NCBI GenBank assembly: GCA_015039315.1
Contig: WIDE01000045.1
Coordinates: 100,871-164,870 of the forward strand
Reading direction: 5' to 3'
Source: Clavulina sp. PMI_390
Taxonomy: Eukaryota; Basidiomycota; Agaricomycetes; Cantharellales; Hydnaceae
Length of the DNA stretch: 64,000 nucleotides
The notes under the pieces are model-generated. The model ran no database searches, was not told where the DNA came from, and saw nothing but the letters and a program-made list of their open reading frames with translations. Position numbers and translations under genes: made by a program. Of the stretch, positions 12,479 through 22,900 are shown one piece after another (the stretch's first letter is position 1; each line of letters starts with the position of its first letter).

Positions 12479-13210
12479 GATGATATCTCGGTATGTGAAC
12501 CAGCACTCAGAGGTTGAGAAGAAAAGAATGGGTGGATGAGTGACCACAAAGAAGGCACTGAGCGCGCTTTAGATAGCAAAAGGCCACCAGGGCCGAGTCG
12601 AGATATGAGAGAGGAGGAGAGGGGGTGAGACCAAGTCTGCTGGAGCAATGCCCATATTGACCCAGTCTTATAGGTGATGGGAGCGCCAGCCAACTGAAAA
12701 GGGCGATGCGATTGTTGCGAAGAGACCAACACGACGGGTTGAATCGTTAGGCTACTGAATCGTGTGTGAGGTAAGTATCAGATCGTAGTCGAATATGCTA
12801 TAAATTCGGTGCTGTGATGCCTGGTAAAGTTTCGCTGATGATGACGCGCCGAGAATTGATGTCGTCTAACAAGCACAAACAATTGGACTTGAACTGAATG
12901 TTGAGCACTCAAGTTGGTTTCTTGCAACTCTTCCCAAGTCGGGAGTCGGTGAAGCTAGCCGTGATGGGAAGAAATTGAGGGGTTAGAGAGTTTTGGTAGA
13001 TTACGATGATATGATAAAGTCCGAAACGACGAAAGGTCCTGTACAAGTGTGAAAGGGCTACAAAGAAGACATAGCGAGGTCGTTGAGAGCACGTCAAAGG
13101 GGAGGTTCTACTAGAGAGAAAAAAGATGGTTACTGTGCTGTCGGTGCTGTCATAGCAGAAGATCTTGTCGCAACTTACAATGAGATAAATAAGTCCAACA
13201 ACATCGTGCA
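12479..13210. other. Intergenic
   Basis: About 730 bp between the protease 2 start and the stop of the small surface protein. It presumably carries the protease promoter. I see no gene, repeat or RNA in it. Confidence 0.4.
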
Positions 13211-13933
13211 TCATGCGAGAACATTTAGCCCTCCTATCATCGCACCCACAACGGTGGCAATGATCACGAGTAACCCGGTATCGCTGACGGAGGTCGCTGT
13301 TCGGTGCGAGGCTCCCGAAGATGTAGCAGGGTTATCGACTGTCCACTGGCTGTAAGCAATGATGCTTCCAGCTGAAGGGGTAGGCCACGGCTTTGTTGGC
13401 ATATAGGTTGGCGTGAATACTGTCGTAACGAGCGTCTTACTCCCGAAAAGATCGGTCGTAGTGAACACGTAGGTAGTAGGGGGAGCTGGTCCATTGTTTG
13501 ATGAGGTCGTGTAACCCACAGGGCCACCATTGCCATCATCAGATGAAGAGGTAGAGGTGCCGGAGGCGGTAGTGAGAGTGGATAAGACGTCGGTGTTGAT
13601 GGGGATTCCGTTGGCGTCTAGAGGTATCAGAGGGTCAGCACATACCACATGCATTGTTGACGTAAAGGCAATATTGGGCTCACTTGTCTGCTCAACGATT
13701 GCAACACTCTCTCCAAGGCTGATATCCCGGTTGAAATCGATATGTGACAGTTTTCAGGTGGCGCAGAAATAGTAAAGCAGGCAGAAGCGAGCTTGAGAAG
13801 TGTCACTTTATTGCTTGGCAGCGTCATCAACTTACTCATCGGTTGTCGTAAAGGTTGTGAACCCCTGAGCCAACACAGCAGGGAGAAACATGATCGAAAG
13901 CAGCAGAACCCTTATTGCTGCGAGATTCGACAT
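13211..13933 (-). CDS. Small secreted Ser/Thr-rich surface protein, probably GPI- or TM-anchored
   Basis: The ATG at 13933 gives [22 protein letters not shown], a signal peptide cleaved before [11 protein letters not shown]. Two introns are supported: 13838 to about 13719, and about 13686 to 13622. They join TTTDD to [11 protein letters not shown] and then [15 protein letters not shown] in phase. The mature part is rich in Ser, Thr, Pro and Gly. It contains [30 protein letters not shown] and [12 protein letters not shown], and ends with a hydrophobic segment [20 protein letters not shown]. About 185 residues in all. Short fungal surface proteins of this layout are common, but I know no function. 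It is divergent from OLA1 across 262 bp. Confidence 0.72.
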
Positions 13934-14195
13934 TACTCGCACAATCATCGTAGCTCGTGGAACAGGCGTGAGGGGTGGCAAGCAGTCTGCGGTCACGGTC
14001 ACACTGTTTGTGTGTGATTGGGCCTGCCAAATGGCGAAATTCAATAGTTTGCTGTCACGCCTGGCATGCGTTCACGCCAGCCAATCATCATTAGGGCGCT
14101 TGGCTATTCCGATCGCATCCTTCTCCAGCCCCTCCACTCATCCCCATAAATCCAAATTATATACTAGAACCTTCACCTCATCACCGATTGCTAGT
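13934..14195. promoter_or_regulatory. Divergent intergenic promoter region (surface protein / OLA1)
   Basis: Only 262 bp separate the two start codons, so both promoters must lie here. An AT-rich TTATATAC element is at about 14158-14165, 30-38 nt before the chosen OLA1 ATG. An in-frame ATG at 14031 could extend OLA1 through this region (see findings). Confidence 0.5.
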
Positions 14196-15978
14196 ATGCC
14201 CCCGAAAAAACCTCCCGTCACCGAGGCCAAGGCTCGCCTGGGTCGTCCAAAGAACAATTTGGAGATTGGGATTGTCGGCTTGCCCAATGTTGGGAAATCT
14301 TCGTTCTTCAACACGCTTTCCAAGACAGGTGCGTCTTCCCTTTTCAGAACTGCTGCATACATTGTGCATTTTTTTCATCAAACCATCTATCCACAACAGA
14401 TCTTGGGAAGGCTGCCAACTTTCCTTATGCCACCATCGATCCTGAAGGTGCGTTATTGCCTTCTTATGAAGGTCAGACAAGCTGATGACGGAAAAATCTC
14501 TGGTCTTTAGAGGCAAGAATACCCGTCCCCGACGCTCGATTCCTTTGGCTATGCGATTTGTACAAGCCTGCGAGCCGCGTACCCGCCTTTCTCACCTGCG
14601 TCGATATCGCTGGTTTAACCGCTGTGAGTCGTAATGCTCCTTAATTCATACTGCATTGAGACTTCTCGAAACGTCACCCTGACTTTGCATTCCATCAGGG
14701 CGCGTCAACTGGTGCGGGTCTCGGGAACGCATTCTTGTCCCACGTCCGAGCTGTCGACGGTATCTTCCAAGTCGTTCGTGCGTTCGATGACTCCGAGGTT
14801 ATCCACGTCGAAGGCGATGTGAACCCTATTCGTGATATGGAGATCATCTCCACTGAGCTTCGTCTAAAGGATATCGAATGGGTTGAGAAGAAGCTGGAGA
14901 CGATGAAAAAAGGCAAGCCTTTGACTAATACCAGTTTGGCGGATAAAGCGAAGAAAGAGGAGATTGCGACAACCGAGAAGGTCTTAAAACTTCTCTCGGA
15001 GCAGAACAAGGACGTTAGGAAAGGCAACTGGACCAACAAGGAGGTAAGTGTCTCGTCTTCACGCTACCATAGTTCACCTGCGACGGCTCTAAAAAGACAT
15101 TTGTTGGGACAGATTGACCACGTCAACGAGATGATGTTACTTACCGCCAAGCCTGTGACTTACCTTGTCAACCTCTCCGAGAAAGATTATATCCGCAAGG
15201 GGAACAAGTGGTACGCTCATTAATCAACTGATCCTTCGCTATATCACACTTATATCATGGTCGTTCCTTCTGACAGGCTTGCGAAGATCAAGGCATGGAT
15301 TGATGAGAACAACCCAGGGGACCCTCTCATTCCCTTCTCTGTTGCCCTTGAAGAGCGTTTGATGTCGCTCGATGATGACGCAGCCCGTGCGGCGGAGGAG
15401 AAATCGATTGGTGCCACCAGTAACTTGGGCAAGATCACCACAGCTGGTTACGCCAGTCTCGATGTATGTCTCCTAATTCTACATGCTGCGCAGCATTTCT
15501 TTTCTTACATGATTCTTCGCATAGCTCATTCGTTACTTCACCTGCGGACCGGATGAGGTTCGCGCTTGGACAATTCGAAAGGGGACTAAAGCGCCACAAG
15601 CTGCCGGTGTAATTCAGTGAGTGGCGGTCATCGCATCTGGGCCTACGCTCCCGCTCTCTGACAAACTCTCATTGCTTCCTCTATCATAGTTCTGACTTTG
15701 AGAAGAAGTTCGTCTGTGGTGAAATTATGACATACAATGATCTCAAGGAGCATGGTTCAGAAGCTGCCGTTAAAGCCGTAAGCTTACTCTCATCTTTGCG
15801 TTTCTTCCTCTGCCTTAGATGCTGACACTGCTCGTACAGGCTGGGAAATATCGACAGCAAGGGAAGCCATACGAAAGTAAGATGATCACCCGCGCCTTGT
15901 TCTCAGCAGTATTTCTCACCCAGTCTTTCATCTCTAGTGCAAGATGGCGATATCGCTTACTGGAAGTCGGGTGCTTGA
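14196..15978 (+). CDS. OLA1: Obg-like ATPase OLA1 (YchF family)
   Basis: Ten exons join to exactly 393 codons plus stop: 14196-14328, 14400-14447, 14511-14623, 14699-15043, 15113-15210, 15277-15463, 15525-15616, 15690-15777, 15840-15876, 15938-15978. The protein begins [18 protein letters not shown] and has the P-loop [13 protein letters not shown]3-region [21 protein letters not shown], and NLSE at the G4 position. That last feature is the YchF/OLA1 hallmark that shifts specificity from GTP to ATP. A coiled-coil arm follows ([10 protein letters not shown] ... [11 protein letters not shown]), then a C-terminal TGS domain ([20 protein letters not shown] to AYWKSGA). Length and sequence match the cytosolic family, which is linked to ribosome and stress functions. 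An in-frame upstream ATG at 14031 would add about 55 residues that look like a mitochondrial presequence. The 14196 start matches the family. Confidence 0.95.
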
Positions 15979-16378
15979 GTGCTATTCTACCCTTGTCTGT
16001 TTCGTAGTTTAGTGTAGTGATAATGACAAAGCTGTGCACTTGGCTTTTGAATTCCCGGATGAGGAATTGACGCGCATTCGGGCTCTTCCACCTCAGGACC
16101 ACCCGGCACATGACATCATTCGTCGGGTTTTTCACCCTCAAACAAAGCCCAAGAATTTGGAAACAATCTTTTGTGAAGACAAGCATTTCCATCGAGCATA
16201 GGGGCGCCTTGTTTGTTGTTCGGCATGTTCCAAATGCCACGGCAACTGACCGCAGGTCAGCAGCTCTTTGGTCCTATTTAGGATTATTTGGTCCTCCCAG
16301 TGTTCGCAGAGTTCCCTTCTCCTTCACGCCCCACTACCACCCCTTGGGCCTCCTAGATCGCACTATTATATCCGTATC
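15979..16378. other. Intergenic: OLA1 3' end and cyclin B promoter
   Basis: 400 bp between head-to-tail genes. No exon, repeat or RNA gene is seen. The pyrimidine-rich stretch 16313-16370 just before the cyclin ATG is typical of fungal core promoters. Confidence 0.4.
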
Positions 16379-18398
16379 ATGAACTCTAACGGACGCGTAA
16401 GTGTTTTAGCGCTCGAAATCGCGTCACTTTTGACGCCCTCACTGACCAACAATCTGATGTTGGCCGATGTTCCGGCAGGCTATTGCAAGACCTCGCGCTG
16501 CCCAGCCGCGCCTGAAGGTTCTTGCTGATGACAAGATGACGACTGTGACGCGTCGGGAGCCATCCAACGCCGTGCAGTCCTTAAAAGGCGCGCCAGCGCG
16601 AGAGCGCAACCCATTGAACGACGTCAGCCAGACGAACCGTCTCAGGCAGACTCTCGTCCCTGGCAAGGAGAACAAGGTCCTCGTGGACAAGCAGGCTGCT
16701 ACCACGGCCCCTGCAGTTGCTACCATCCCCTCCAAAGCGATCCCCCAATCCGCCACCTCAACAGCACAAGCACATGTTCAACCACCCACCGGGCGACCCC
16801 GAGCAGGGTCCGGTGCTGCCTCGTTCGCAGGCCAGACTCAACCTTCTACAGCCACCTTTACGCGCCCTGTCGTCCGCGCACAAACGACATCCTCCACTCT
16901 CCCCGTCCCTGCATCAAAAATTCCCTCTTCCCGCGCCGTTAATCGCGAACCTGCCCCCGCGCCTAACAGCCTCGCTCGGACTGCCAGCGGCAGGCAACGC
17001 GACAATGACGATGAGGCTGACCCTGTCTCTCGCAAGAGGATACGCAATATGGGTGGCGCGGCGCGCCCGGCTCCATCCCTACCCGCGTCGAGCAGCACAA
17101 CGAGCGCGAGCACCATCACCCCCGGTGACGATCTGATGGAGACATCCGAGGCCGAAGTGCAGGACCTCTCGCAGGTCAAAGAAGTGGACGAAGAGGAAGA
17201 TGACGCGACATCTGTACCTTCCCACCCTCTTGATGCTGCCACCCTCGTCAACTCCCCAGTCGAAGAACCTGAGCTTGAGGCCGAGTCCGAGGAGGTTGTG
17301 CCCCGTTTCTGGACTGAAGCTTCCCCTGCAAGTGAGCAGCGCTATGCCGCCGAGATCGCCGCCATCCGCCAGACCTTCAAAGACGAGGTTGACGAGTGGG
17401 ACGCGTCAATGGTGCACGAGTATTCCGAGGAGATCTTCGAGTACATGGGCAGGCTTGAAGTGCTCTCTATGCCTGACCCCACATACATGGACCAGCAGTC
17501 CGAAATTCACTGGCATCAACGCACCACCCTCGTGGACTGGCTGGTCCAGATCCACGCTCGGTACCACCTCACTCCCGAAACTCTTTGGATCGCGATCAAC
17601 ATTATCGATCGATTCCTTTCCAAGCGTGTCGTGTCTCTTATCAAGCTGCAGCTGGTTGGTGTCACCGCTATGTTCGTTGCTGCCAAGTATGAGGAAATCA
17701 TGGCGCCTAGCGTCGATGAGGTAAGGGATTTGGTTCACTAGTCCAGCGATTAGTGCTCATAAGTCTTCTGTAGTTTGTGTTCATGACGGAGAACACCTTC
17801 ACGCGCGAAGAGATCCTCAAGGGCGAGAAGATTATTCTCCAGGTTGGTTCTTCTACTTCGTGATTTTTTTCCCACGACAAAAACTGACTTCATTGCTGTC
17901 CAGACATTGGGCTTCCACATTTCTGCTTATTGTTCGCCCTACTCTTGGGTGCGCAAGATCAGCAAAGCCGATGACTACGACATCCAGACTAGGACTCTGT
18001 CCAAGTTCTTGATGGAGGTCTGCCTGCTTGATCACCGCTTCCTCTGTGCAAAGCCAAGTATGATCGCTGCAATTGCGATGTACACCTCGCGCAGAATGCT
18101 TGAGGGTGATTGGGTGAGCTTCCCTCGTTATCCTTTCAGGCCTGGTTGATTCTTACGCTTCCCTTAGAACGAAGCATTCATCTTCTACTCGGACTTCACC
18201 GAGGAGCAGCTTCTTCCAGGCTTCGAATACATGGTTGAGACCCTTGGTGCTCAGAACTTCAGCGCCACTCACACCTTCAAGAAGTACGCTTCAAAACGAT
18301 TCTTGAAGGCGTCGATCTTCGCGCGCCAGTGGGCTAAGAAGCACTTCGCCGCTGCCGGTATCGAGCTTGCTGCTGACGACGACATGGAGATCGCATGA
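16379..18398 (+). CDS. G2/mitotic B-type cyclin
   Basis: Five exons (16379-16396, 16479-17720, 17774-17842, 17904-18113, 18168-18398) total 1,770 nt, giving 589 residues. Exon 1 encodes only MNSNGR. The N-terminal 300 residues are disordered and basic. They contain a KEN box (VPGKENKV, about 16664-16678), the APC/C-Cdh1 degradation signal expected in a mitotic cyclin, next to RLRQTL. The cyclin box starts around EYSEEIFEYMGRLEVLSMPDP and includes the B-cyclin signature DWLVQIHARYHLTPETLWIA, NIIDRFLSKR and FVAAKYEEIMAPSVDE. The second fold runs TLGFHISAYCSPYSWVRKIS to FKKYASKRFLKAS. It should activate Cdk1 for entry into mitosis (family knowledge). Compared with the family nothing is missing. 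Confidence 0.95.
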
Positions 18399-19940
18399 TC
18401 AGTATGATCAGCAGTGATTCCTCTTACGCTGTGATGATCTCATGACGTCTCTTGTTTGTTGTGTCTGTCTATGCTTACATCTCAGCACCCACGCTCGTTT
18501 GATTCGGCTTTCGGTTTTCTTTCGCTCTTCGCACCTACGCACCACATGCCCTCATTTTCTTCATCTCAACCATGTCGATCTTGTGTGTCTTATACATCAG
18601 TATCGCATCCCGTTCCCTCACGTCCCAAATTGGGATTGTAGCACTGCGCACTCCCCCTCCATTCCTGTCCACAAAACACTTGATGCGGCAAGAACACCTC
18701 AACACCCATATCACAACTCCCCTCCAACAATATCATACAGTAGACAACGATCACGATTACCCCCCACGTTATCTCCCCTTATCTCCCTTTGGCGTCGACA
18801 GCCGCTCCGCGATCTCCACTCAATTCCACTTCGTTTTCTGGACCGCATATTTATTCTCTTTCTCCTATCTCTTTCTTCTTTCTGTTCCTACTCTATTTGT
18901 TATTGGTGTTGGTCCATGAGTCTATGACGTCTCACGCCAGCAACCTTTATTTTAATAATTTTATCAACCCCCTTTGCCCTTTTCGCTTTCGCTTCTATCC
19001 GATTCTGTCTCATTCCCGACCACCCCGCACACATTCTGGCTACTGAGCGAGCAATCTTGCACCTGTTTGGATTCCAATGGATTCTAATGCTCTCGCCTCG
19101 CCACAAGTTCACACTTTCCTCATTTCTCGTCTCGTCTTGTCTCATCTCTCTCAATCTCTCTCTTCTTTCTCCTGCAATCCATGTCACTCCCATTCACAAG
19201 TTCACAGCCGGCCCCCTTTCCAATCATCACATTCACAAGCACTCTACTCTTCCATCATCTCTTTTTCTTTCTCTCTCTCTCTCTCTCTCTCCTCTCTGTC
19301 TCTGTTTCTTACGCCCCTCGCGCCATCAATCTACTCTCAATGTGTGCATGTAGCCACTTCCTTCATGCAATACGTATCATCGAAGCTCTCCACTCTCTTT
19401 TGAAAAGCGTGTTGAATGTTTACGACAAATGCGAATGCCCGGCCAGCGGAATGTATAACTGAGCGTAAAACCATAGCAAGAGCTTGTCAAATGGTACACT
19501 GACTCGGGTTCGCTTGGAGATTAGGACCCCAACTGAAGGGACATAAATGGGTTGAAACTGCCCAGCCGGAACAAAAGTCATCTTATACAGCCTATAATGG
19601 TGGTTCTCAGAGCAGCACAAAACGTTTCGATAGTCTTGAGTGAAAAGTTTTATGTATTAGTCCAAGAGTAATGCAATGATCTAGATACGGACATGGCTTG
19701 CGGACCAGTATGCTATGATGGGATGATTCAATGAATTCGTGATGGAAAGGAACGGCATGAGTGAAAGTTGGGGGTTTTCACGACATGCATGAAATGAGAA
19801 TCAATGAAGAAAGCAACCAAAGGATGGCCACGACTTGAGGGTGAACAATAAAGATACAAGAGACCGCTCAGCTGTCCGTAGAACCAACTCGAGCTCGTGA
19901 GCTCGGTTGATGATGGAGAAAAAGTTGAAAAGGGGTATAA
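18399..19940. other. Intergenic, pyrimidine-rich on the plus strand
   Basis: 1.5 kb between the convergent cyclin B and Ca2+-ATPase genes. From about 18440 to 19350 the plus strand is strongly C+T rich, interrupted by short neutral patches. The frames open there are Ser/Leu/Phe-rich translation artefacts of that bias. It could be a long cyclin B 3' UTR or an independent transcript. The part from 19400 to 19940 has neutral composition and would be the ATPase 3' flank. Confidence 0.5.
19258..19313 (+). repeat. (CT)n microsatellite
   Basis: An almost uninterrupted run of TC dinucleotides, with TTTC and CTGTCT interruptions, lies inside the longer pyrimidine tract after cyclin B. Confidence 0.85.
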
Positions 19941-22900
19941 TTACGCGAGATTCACGCTGGAATGAGCGAATCGCCTGTAATATGGATCGTTGGGATCGGT
20001 TCTGAACGAAAGAAAACTATGTTAGGGTATGCTCGTGTAAAGAACGAAAGGAGGACTCACTCTGGATGGATAGTTATCCTCCCATCGTAAAGCGCAGCCG
20101 ATGACCTCGAAGGATCTGCGTTTGCAGGGTCTGCTAGATCTCCAATTGTAGGAGCCCATCCAGCACCAACGGTGGCGGCAACCAGTGAAGGCACCATCGC
20201 CAACAAAGATGGTCTAGGTGATACGAAGAGTCAGAACATATTCCAGGGGGTAGACAAATGGGTTTGACGAACAATTTTACGCCAGCTTTGTTGAGCTTCT
20301 TCTCTCTGCTCATCCCCACAAACGATGATGCCCGCACTCGACCACCTCGTAAATTGGCGAACGTAGCCAGATTATCCCTAACCTTCTCAATAGCGTCGTT
20401 CCACTGAACCTCTTCAGCAACAGGGCTGATGGTAGGTAGCTGCGAGGGATCCGGCAGAATCCTGGACCAGATGAGGAACCTTTCGCAAGGCTCGTTCGGC
20501 ACCATACGAATAAGGAACCCCAGAGGGATTGACACGAAACCAAGAGCAATTGAGATACCCCAATCACGACCATTCATCGACGTCACTTGGAAAGCAGAAC
20601 CACCAACAAAGACGATAAGAATCTGAACGCCAATTTCTGCATAACGGAGAACATTAGACATATGGTCGACGAGGCTCAAAGAACGTTGACGTACCAAGTG
20701 CAGTGATGCCCACAAAGAACTTGTTGGCGAGCAGTCCTTCCAAGATGTTGAACTTGTTGTCCAATCGTCTGCAATTGATCGAATTGAATATTTGCATGAA
20801 CACGAAAGCATTGAAGATGAGCGTCCCCAATTCGGTCGTCTTTTGATTTTGTTCAAACGTCCCCAGGCCATGATAACCGAAAATGGAGTTGCCAGCAAAG
20901 TGGAAAACAAGGATGACGATGATTTGATAGATGGCTTGACCAAATATCATTTTGTACATGTCCACATTGAAGAGCGGTGCGTGCAGGTTGTCGGGCTTGC
21001 GATTCAGCAGAGCGGGGTGTGCAGGGTCGGTAGCAAGGGCGAGAGCGGCGAACGTATCCATGATGATGTTGATCCAAAGGAGTTGCACGGCGGTCAGGAC
21101 CGATGTTTCGGAATTGGAGGCAACAGCAGTAACGAATGTGATGATAACCGCGGTAATGTTGACAGAGATCTGGAACTGCAGGAACTTTTTGACGGCATCG
21201 TTGACACAGCGACCCCACATGATGGCACTGACGATGGAAGAGAAATTGTCGTCCATAAGGATGATATCGGAAGCTTCCTTGGCGACCTCCGTGCCGGCGA
21301 TGCCCATAGAAAAGCCAACATGTGCTTCCTTCAGCGCCAGGGAGTCGTTGGACCCATCTCCAGTGACACCAACGACTTCACCGCGGGCCTTGAGAGCTGC
21401 AACAAGAATTTTTTTGTCCTCGGGAGATGATCGAGCAAGCACCTATTGAAGAGGAGACATAAACGCTTAGCTGTAAGTTTTATACGAGATTAGATTACTT
21501 ACCTGAAGCCGAGGAACAATTTCCTGCAGTTCGTGTTCGTTCAGTTGGCGGAACGCAGGACCTTCCATGATGATACCACCCGGATAGTAAATACCACACT
21601 GAGTCGCGATAGATCTGGCAGTGAGCACGTTGTCGCCCGTGCACATCTTGACAGCCACGCCAGCCTTTTGGCAGTTCGCTACAGCTTCACGAACACCCTC
21701 ACGAAGAGGGTCCTCGATACCAGTGATACCAACAAGCGTCAAGTCCTGTGCCAGATACGAATAGGGCACTTCATCCACTGAAGAGACCCCTTCGATCGGA
21801 GGCCACTGTTGGAAATCCCGGTAGCAGATTGCAATAGTACGCAGCATCTGGTTCGCATAAAAGATGATCGTGCGCGAAATGTTTTCTCGCTCCTCGCCTT
21901 CGATGAGCCCGACTTCCACGCTGGGGTCGATCTCAGATTTGGCGCGACGCCGAACGACCATATGGTGAGAGCAGAGTTTGGTCAGGATCTCACTGGCGCC
22001 CTTGATGTACAAGCGGAAGTGATTTGGCCCAAGCCGTACAACAACTCCCATGGCCTTGCGTTCGCTGCTGAAGGGGATCATCTGGACGACATCGGCATCG
22101 TCGCGGACTTTGCGGTAATCATCCCAGCCAAGTTCCTTCGCGAAACGCAGCAGAGCTGTCTCGGTCTTGCTGCCAACAAACTTGAGTTCGCCCGTCTCAG
22201 GGTCCTTGTCCTCGAAGGCGGTGGTGTTGATGGCGATCGCAGCATTAAAGAGCTGCTTTTGCCCCGTGGTCAGGATAGAGTTCATCTCCTTCGTATCGAA
22301 AGCGAAATCCCCGCTGAACCTGCGTGCACCCTTGATGGGGTCGGCTTCCGTCATTGACTGCACGGGCGAGCGAACCTCGTTCTGCTCCAGTTGCTGGACA
22401 AACTTGCCATGAATACCGGCTGAGCCTGCGACGACAGTCATAACGTTTTGGGTTAGTGTGCCCGTTTTGTCTGTGCAGACAACAGTAGCGTTCGCCATCG
22501 TTTCACAGGAGCCGAGCACTCGGACGAGGAGGTTCGCACGTGTCATTCGCTTGGTGGCAAAGGCGAGCGCGAGGGTAACCGCCAACGGAAGACCTACATG
22601 TGCCGGCGAGGGTGAGTGATCTACGCGGCAGGCGATAAAACCCGATCGTAAGCTAACCTTCGGGTACGGCGACAACAATAAGCGTGACAGCGATGATCAA
22701 GATAGACACAAAATTCATCGCCTTCGTGTTTGCTGAGCGATGAGGATCTGTGCCAAGCTCGACAAAGAACCGAATCATGAGGGCACTAAAGAGAAGTAGG
22801 CCAGCAAGGGAGCCGAGTTTGGCAATAAGTTCGGCGAGAGCATTCAACTTGAGCTGCAGAGGCGTAGCGGGAGTATCGCCTCGAAGACCTAGGGAAGCAA

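Noticed and set aside
18442..18927. Plus-strand open frame of 161 codons after cyclin B
   Set aside because: It is a product of the pyrimidine-rich bias (Leu/Ser/Phe/Pro strings) with no domain or intron signals.
20792..21430. Antisense open frame opposite the Ca2+-ATPase
   Set aside because: The sense strand has unmistakable P-type ATPase motifs, so the antisense frame is a shadow.
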